Assembly: GCF_001509835.1 (NCBI RefSeq)
Contig: NZ_JXTJ01000017.1
Span: 151,572 to 215,571 of the forward strand
Reading direction: 5' to 3'
DNA: 64,000 bases
From: Allobosea sp. WAO
Lineage (GTDB): Bacteria > Pseudomonadota > Alphaproteobacteria > Rhizobiales > Beijerinckiaceae
In this document: piece after piece, positions 61,358 to 64,000 of the stretch
Position numbering within the stretch: the first letter of the stretch is position 1
Layout: the number at the start of each line of letters is the position of its first letter
Position numbers and translations under genes: made by a program
Notes under the pieces: model-generated
Seen by the model: only the letters and a program-made list of their open reading frames with translations
The model's database searches: none
Told to the model about the DNA's origin: nothing

Positions 61358-62664
61358 ACGACCAGAATGTCTTCCGCCCCGAGGCCGAGGCCGTGCTGCG
61401 GCGACCGGAGCAGCTCGCCAGCGGCCTGCGGCTGGTCAATCCCGGCTATCTCGCCGCGGTCGCGACGCTGTGCCTGATCGTCGTCGCGAGCATCGTCGCG
61501 GCCGCCTTCATCAAGGTGCCGATCACGGTTTCCGGCGCCGGCGTCATCCTCAGCTCCAAGGGCGTGCTCGAATTCACCATCGCCTCGGCGCATGAGGGGC
61601 GCGTCACCGACATGCTCGTCGATGTAGGCCAGCGGGTGGTGCCCGGCCAGGAGATCGCGCGGATCGTCCAACCCAATCTCGACACGGAGCTGAAGCTGGC
61701 CGAGAGCGAGCTCGAGCTGATCAACCGCGAGGAAGCGCGCGTTCGGGCCTTGCAGGCCCAGACCACCGAGCTGTTCGAGGGCGTGCGCAAGCAGCAGGAA
61801 GCCAATGCGCGCGAGACGATCGACCTGCTCGACCAGCGCCGGGTGTTGCTCCAGCAGTTGGCGGAAGGCCAGGAGGCGCTGCGCAAGACCGGCAACATCA
61901 CCTTCGAGCGCTATCTCCATGTGAAGGCCGACCTCGCCGAAGTGCTCGAGCGCACCTCGACCAAGCGCGGCGAAATGCTCGGCCTGAGCCTCTCGGCCCG
62001 CGAGCGCGAGGCGCAATACGAGCGCGAGCTGCACGCCTTGGCGACGCGAAAAGCCCAGTCGGAACGGCAGATCGACCGTCTGCGTGACCGCGTCCGTACC
62101 GACACCGTGGTTCGCAGCACGCAGTATGGCATCGTCTCCGAGCTCAAGGTCTTTCCGGGCGACCTGATCCGCTTCGACACCGCGCTGGTCAGCCTGCTGC
62201 CGGTTGACGAGAGCTTCACCGGCCTCAGGCCCGGCGGCACGCGCCTCGTCGCGGCCGTGCTCGTCCCGGCCAAAGACGGCAAGAAGATCCGCACCGGCAT
62301 GACCGCGCTGATCGACCCGACCTCGGTTCGTCGTGACGTCTTCGGCGCGATCGCGGGTGTCGTGTCGAAGACCTCGGACGTTGCCGCGAGCCCCGAGCAG
62401 CTGCGCCACATCCTGCGCAATGACGACCTCGTCAAGAAGCTCACCGCCAGCGGCCCGCCCTTCCTGATCACCGTCGAGATGACGCGCGACAAAGCCACCA
62501 GCACCGGCTTTGCCTGGACCACCTCGAACGGGCCCGACACCCAGATCACGGCCGGCACCTTGCTGGAGGCGCAGGTGCTGACCGAGCGCGTCTCGGTCCT
62601 CGGCCTGCTCGTGCCGGCGCTGAAGGAGATGCTCCGCGGGCCGAACCGGAGCCATGCGATCTGA
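61354..62664 (+). CDS. HlyD-family adaptor, NHLM secretion protein-like
   Basis: This 436-residue periplasmic adaptor has one membrane helix (residues about 30-52, YLAAVATLCLIVVASIVAAA) and a barrel-lipoyl part (VSGAGVILSSKGVLEFTIAS, GRVTDMLVDVGQRVVPGQEI). It then has a coiled coil of about 150 residues and a second beta part (TQYGIVSELKVFPGDLIRFD). The layout is that of NHLM-type HlyD proteins. Overlaps the ABC2 stop by 4 nt. No outer-membrane TolC gene lies nearby, so a shared TolC would be needed for release from the cell. Confidence 0.92.
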   Translation: MNDQNVFRPEAEAVLRRPEQLASGLRLVNPGYLAAVATLCLIVVASIVAAAFIKVPITVSGAGVILSSKGVLEFTIASAHEGRVTDMLVDVGQRVVPGQEIARIVQPNLDTELKLAESELELINREEARVRALQAQTTELFEGVRKQQEANARETIDLLDQRRVLLQQLAEGQEALRKTGNITFERYLHVKADLAEVLERTSTKRGEMLGLSLSAREREAQYERELHALATRKAQSERQIDRLRDRVRTDTVVRSTQYGIVSELKVFPGDLIRFDTALVSLLPVDESFTGLRPGGTRLVAAVLVPAKDGKKIRTGMTALIDPTSVRRDVFGAIAGVVSKTSDVAASPEQLRHILRNDDLVKKLTASGPPFLITVEMTRDKATSTGFAWTTSNGPDTQITAGTLLEAQVLTERVSVLGLLVPALKEMLRGPNRSHAI

Positions 62665-62730
62665 CCGCCTCTCGACTGTCGGAAGAGGGTGGAGGCGAAG
62701 ACCTTGGCGACGAAGGACAGGAGTAGGGCG

Positions 62731-63765
62731 ATGATCGTTGACCATCGAAGCGAAATTCTCGGCGGCTGCATCGTCGACGTGCCCGGTATCAGGCTCGGCC
62801 ATCACACGCTGACCACGCGCCCGACCGGCTGTTCCGTCATCCTTTGCGAGGACGGGGCGGTGGCGGGCGTCGACGTTCGCGGCGCGGCGCCCGGCACGCG
62901 CGAGACCGACCTGCTCGACCCCAGCAATTACGTCCAGAAGATCCAGGCCGTGCTGCTTTCCGGCGGCAGCGCCTATGGGCTGGCGGCGGCGACCGGCGTG
63001 GCGCGCTATCTCGAGGAAAAGGGGCACGGCTTCCCGATCGGTGCCGGCGTGGTGCCGATCGTGCCGGCGGCGGTGCTGATGGACCTCGGCGTCGGCGACT
63101 TCTCGATCCGGCCGGATGCAGAGGCGGGCTATGCGGCCTGCCGTGCTGCAACCAGCGCGCCGTCCGCCGAAGGCAATGTCGGCGCCGGCGCCGGTGCGAC
63201 CATCGGTAAGCTCTTCGGTCCCAGCCTCGCGATGAAGGGCGGTCTCGGCACGGCGAGCTGGACGGTTCCGGGCACCGGGATCGTCGTCGGCGCGGTCGTC
63301 GCGGTCAACGCCGTCGGCGATGTCTACGATCCCAGGAACGGCCGCATCCTCGCCGGTGCGCGCAGCGGGGAGGGGACAGGCTTCCGCGATACCGTGGCGG
63401 CGATGATGGGCGGCTATGGCGTCACCGGCTTCGGCGGCGCCAACACCACCATCGGAGCGATCGCGACAAATGCCGCCTTCGGCAAGGCCGAGCTGCGCAA
63501 GATCGCGCAGATGGCGCATGACGGCTTCGCCCGCAGCATCAATCCGATCCACACCATGTTCGATGGCGATACGATCTTCGCGCTGTCGACCGGCAAGGCG
63601 ACCGGCATCTCAGCCGATGTCACCGTCATCGGCACGATTGCCGCCATGGTGATGGCCCATGCCGTGGCGCGCGCCGTCATGCAGGCGCAGAGCCTGCCGG
63701 AGCACGATCTTCCGGCCTGGCGCGACTATGATGGCGGTGCGGACGCGCCGTCGCGGTCAATGTGA
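62731..63765 (+). CDS. P1-family (DmpA/S58) aminopeptidase
   Basis: This 344-residue N-terminal nucleophile hydrolase has VPGIRLGHHTL at the start, LLSGGSAYGLAAATGVARYL, and the self-cleavage region FGGANTTIGAIATNA, where the new N-terminal residue (Thr) becomes the nucleophile. ATG 62731 has AGGAG 7 nt upstream, better than GTG 62689. It lies 66 nt behind the adaptor gene on the same strand. Co-transcription with the export locus is possible, but the family is common as a lone gene. Confidence 0.88.
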   Translation: MIVDHRSEILGGCIVDVPGIRLGHHTLTTRPTGCSVILCEDGAVAGVDVRGAAPGTRETDLLDPSNYVQKIQAVLLSGGSAYGLAAATGVARYLEEKGHGFPIGAGVVPIVPAAVLMDLGVGDFSIRPDAEAGYAACRAATSAPSAEGNVGAGAGATIGKLFGPSLAMKGGLGTASWTVPGTGIVVGAVVAVNAVGDVYDPRNGRILAGARSGEGTGFRDTVAAMMGGYGVTGFGGANTTIGAIATNAAFGKAELRKIAQMAHDGFARSINPIHTMFDGDTIFALSTGKATGISADVTVIGTIAAMVMAHAVARAVMQAQSLPEHDLPAWRDYDGGADAPSRSM

Positions 63766-63815
63766 GGCGTAAGGCGCGCTGGAATGAGCTTTGCCGCCCC
63801 TGGGACGTTTTCGCA

Positions 63816-63861
63816 GAGGCTGTTCCGTCGCGCCTGACGCCAGGCGCCGGGAAACAGCCTC
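63816..63861 (+). terminator. Two-part hairpin after the aminopeptidase gene
   Basis: GAGGCTGTT and AACAGCCTC form an outer stem around an inner perfect 7-bp hairpin (GCGCCTG / CAGGCGC). It begins 51 nt past the aminopeptidase stop. No T-run follows. It probably ends the operon that begins at 53018 or the aminopeptidase alone. Confidence 0.5.
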
Positions 63862-64000
63862 GCCCCCGTAGCGATTGACCACGCTCCCCCCTTATTAGCG
63901 AGGGCGTGGGTTCGAGTGAGGTCGCTGCTTTCTCCGTAAAGTCTTTGAATTATTGTCGATTTTCACGTGTCTCGCTTTCTGTCTAAAAAACTTCATGAAG

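Noticed and set aside
63900..63950. tRNA-like GGGTTCGAGT segment near the right edge
   Set aside because: The flanking bases cannot form the acceptor, anticodon and T stems of a tRNA.

Overview
The window is 64 kb of very GC-rich, densely coded DNA from a bacterial chromosome. Several features point to an alphaproteobacterium of the order Hyphomicrobiales, possibly Bosea or a relative. These are a soluble NAD-linked fdsGBACD formate dehydrogenase, an IalB-type C-terminal domain, a DmeR-like metal repressor, an FrcBCA-type ABC transporter, a fused TRAP DctQM subunit and a Rhizobiales-type palindromic repeat. The genus is a guess; the order is more secure. I see no rRNA, tRNA, CRISPR array, transposase or phage gene.

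Layout. 1-5.3 kb: a large unrecognised protein running off the left edge, a divergent hypothetical gene, an exported protein ending in an IalB-like domain and a glycine-zipper lipoprotein. 5.7-7.2 kb: a cytochrome P450. 7.8-10.8 kb: a copper efflux operon copA-cueR with a MerR-type promoter (19-bp spacer); copA is broken by a 13-bp tandem duplication. 10.9-14.5 kb: a 2OG-Fe(II) oxygenase, a NUDIX hydrolase, a c-type cytochrome, an alpha/beta hydrolase and a cupin. 14.6-21.8 kb: the formate dehydrogenase operon behind its LysR regulator. 22.0-29.6 kb: a nucleoside/sugar uptake and catabolism operon (FGGY kinase, SDR, ABC transporter, nucleoside hydrolase, an unknown protein, a double GNAT). 29.6-31.1 kb: Ni/Co efflux rcnA with a divergent DmeR-type repressor. 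33.5-35.9 kb: tonB-exbD-exbB. 36.3-39.6 kb: a periplasmic copper cluster (PCuAC, CopCD fusion, YcnI, DUF2946). 39.8-43.0 kb: a TRAP transporter with a NIPSNAP protein. 43.2-52.6 kb: a MscS channel, two OmpR-type two-component systems, a DsbA-like protein, an L,D-transpeptidase, PurU and a small GNAT.

The most unusual part is 52.6-62.7 kb. An 842-residue, lysine/alanine-rich, cysteine-free protein begins with a classical double-glycine leader (GG at residues 28-29). Two small paralogous proteins of unknown family follow. Then come a C39-peptidase ABC transporter, a second ABC transporter without peptidase, and an HlyD-like adaptor, all in the architecture of NHLM-type bacteriocin exporters. 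The peptide precursor expected for such an exporter is absent and the giant GG-leader protein stands in its place. The two transporters carry complementary degenerate and intact ATP-site motifs, which suggests an obligate heterodimer. A 17-bp direct repeat of the OmpR-family type lies between this locus and the adjacent two-component system, and a closely related copy lies in front of the other two-component system at 47.5 kb. I propose a dedicated export system for a very large double-glycine protein under two-component control.
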